Assembly: GCA_030706635.1 (NCBI GenBank) | Contig: JAUZOD010000001.1 | Span: forward strand, 186,001-250,000 | DNA: 64,000 nt | Direction: 5' to 3' | Source of the DNA: Bacteroidota bacterium | GTDB taxonomy: Bacteria; Bacteroidota; Bacteroidia; Chitinophagales; Chitinophagaceae | Part shown: positions 62,716 through 64,000 of the stretch, in pieces | How the letters are laid out: every line of letters begins with the position of its first letter | Position numbering within the stretch: the stretch's first letter is position 1 | The notes under the pieces: generated by a model | The model's database searches: none | The model's input: the letters and a program-made list of their open reading frames with translations, nothing else | Told to the model about the DNA's origin: nothing | Program-made: the position numbers and the translations under genes

Positions 62716-64000
62716 TTATAGCGTGAGCTGAATACCTCCGGTAAAAACGCGCAGGGGTGGCAGAGCCTGCAGATTTTGGTTTTCCGGGTCCATTCCCTGG
62801 TAGTGGGTAATCGTAATCAAGTTTTGTCCAAGGACATAAATTCTTCCTTCAGCTATATGCATTATTTTATTGAGCTTTTTTGGGAATCGATAAGATACGT
62901 TGACATTTTTCAAACGTATGAAAGAAGCGTCGCTGAACACCCTATCACTTGTGGGAACGTGGCTAAACGCTCCGTAGGCAGCCGAAGAATAGTCCTGAGT
63001 GAACATTTCAATGGAACGGTGATCATTTGCTGTCTGCCAGCGATCCAGTACCCAAACAGGCTGGTTACTCATCATGCCGGGAGAGATATAACTTCCATCC
63101 AGGTAATTCGCGCCGTTTTGATGGACAAAATAAAAAAAGCAATCCACAGACCAATTCCCGTATTCGAAATGGTTACGCAGACCACCATAATATTTTGGTT
63201 GGAGAGAAACAGCCCTGCTAAGATCATTCGGATAACTGATCAGTCCATCTTTATTCACGTCTTCAAATTCATCCAGGCCGGACAAAGGATTGACCCCCAG
63301 AAAATGAAAGACTTTCCTGATTTTAAGAGGTTCCCCCGTTTGATAAGTATTGGCATACGGCGATGAAGCAAGGTTCGGATAGGATACCAGTTCAGTTCGC
63401 GGAATAGTAAGCGTAATCCCACTTGTCCAGCTAAAAAACTTCCCCTTGACATTAACTGTATTTATTTCCAGTTCAAGGCCGCTATTTTGAACGGTGGCAG
63501 GCAGATTTGTCTGAACGGACGTAAAACCGGTTAGTACGGGCAACGAATAGGGGATCAGTTGATTGGAAGACCGGTTGCGATAATAATCGACTGTTATTAG
63601 TAGCCGGTTTCCAAGCAATCCAAGATCTATACCCATCTCCAATTTTCGGGTTAGCTCCCAACTGTAATCCGGGTTATATAAGCGTGTTGGCAAAAGTGTG
63701 CTGCCCTGAAGGTATGGGTAGAATGACGGACTCCACGTGTCCAGGTATTGGTAGTCCCCGATTTGGTCATTGCCTGTAGACCCATAACTGACTCTCAGTT
63801 TACCGAAACTGAACTGGGGAATGTTTTCAAGAATAAATGCTTCTTTGGAGAAAACCCATCCAGCGCCCAATGCCCCAAAATTGGCAAACTGCTTGCCAGG
63901 GCCAAAACGACTTGATCCGTCCCTCCGCGCAGTAAGATTCAACAGATATTTATCCTTATACTGGTAATTGATCCTTCCAAAAACAGCTTCATATTTATAA
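62716..64000 (-). CDS. SusC/RagA TonB-linked receptor, C-terminal part (5' end beyond window)
   Basis: The frame is open to the window edge and reads typical late-barrel SusC sequence: NYQYKDKYLLNLTARRDG, then SSRFGPGKQFANFGALGAGW, LRVSYGSTGNDQIGDY and the final C-terminal strand FTGGIQLTL. About 430 residues are visible. An in-frame TTG at 63942 is not the start. N-terminal plug and signal are outside. It forms a pair with the SusD-like gene and probably imports the substrate or delivers the peptide-related ligand. Confidence 0.93.
   Translation of the reverse strand, partial: YKYEAVFGRINYQYKDKYLLNLTARRDGSSRFGPGKQFANFGALGAGWVFSKEAFILENIPQFSFGKLRVSYGSTGNDQIGDYQYLDTWSPSFYPYLQGSTLLPTRLYNPDYSWELTRKLEMGIDLGLLGNRLLITVDYYRNRSSNQLIPYSLPVLTGFTSVQTNLPATVQNSGLELEINTVNVKGKFFSWTSGITLTIPRTELVSYPNLASSPYANTYQTGEPLKIRKVFHFLGVNPLSGLDEFEDVNKDGLISYPNDLSRAVSLQPKYYGGLRNHFEYGNWSVDCFFYFVHQNGANYLDGSYISPGMMSNQPVWVLDRWQTANDHRSIEMFTQDYSSAAYGAFSHVPTSDRVFSDASFIRLKNVNVSYRFPKKLNKIMHIAEGRIYVLGQNLITITHYQGMDPENQNLQALPPLRVFTGGIQLTL

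Noticed and set aside
1-64000. tRNA, rRNA, CRISPR array, insertion sequence or phage genes.
   Set aside because: Looked for on both strands by eye; nothing with the needed structure or motifs was found, though tRNAs are easy to miss without a covariance search.

Overview
The window comes from a Bacteroidota chromosome, most likely Chitinophagaceae or a close relative. Evidence for this is two SusC/SusD pairs with typical TonB-linked receptors and lipobox-bearing SusD proteins, GH97 and GH30 enzymes, promoter-like elements of the TTTG / TAnnTTTG type, weak use of Shine-Dalgarno sites, and families such as AMP nucleosidase, a solo HsdR_N-domain protein and CcmB/CcsA/CcmD. I could not assign a species. 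I saw no rRNA, tRNA, CRISPR array, insertion sequence or phage gene.

Layout. (1) 0-14.7 kb: a carbohydrate locus without SusC/D in view. It has an MFS permease, a CBM9-like protein, two large unrecognised secreted proteins, a GH30 and a GH97 glycosidase, an acetyl-xylan-esterase-like hydrolase and a GntR/LacI-type regulator. An acetyltransferase, a PlsC-like acyltransferase and a small membrane protein are interspersed. (2) 14.7-24.3 kb, minus strand: SusC, SusD, an FG-GAP/ASPIC-UnbV protein and a vanadium-haloperoxidase-like PAP2 enzyme. (3) 24.7-29 kb, plus strand: a seven-haem cytochrome c, a TlpA-like thioredoxin and an ABC-2 exporter. (4) 29-33.2 kb: a two-gene mutagenesis cassette, a Y-family polymerase overlapping a DnaE-type polymerase, with a palindrome placed inside its promoter. 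(5) 33.2-46.6 kb: mostly housekeeping genes (FtsX-type permease, histidine kinase, queA, fused oligopeptide ABC ATPase, AMP nucleosidase, glutamate dehydrogenase, cytochrome c maturation genes, tdk). (6) 46.6-54 kb: envelope polysaccharide genes (waaA, a sugar aminotransferase, ugd, UDP-xylose synthase, rfbB, rfbC, rfbD). (7) 54-64 kb: an accessory region with three AraC regulators, a MauE-like membrane protein, a four-cysteine exported peptide, an unknown anchored protein, a TlpA/DUF3738-like thioredoxin and a second SusD/SusC pair that runs off the window.

Two things stand out. The first is the 55-64 kb region. It combines a small exported cysteine peptide, flanked by a 5' hairpin and a 3' terminator, with a MauE-like membrane redox protein, a thioredoxin and a SusC/D receptor. 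It looks like an undescribed exported-peptide or disulfide-relay system. The second is a set of intergenic inverted repeats whose arms are built from degenerate 7-nt or 8-nt tandem units. They occupy whole intergenic gaps, often run into stop codons, and in one case extend into the signal-peptide coding region of the GH97 gene.
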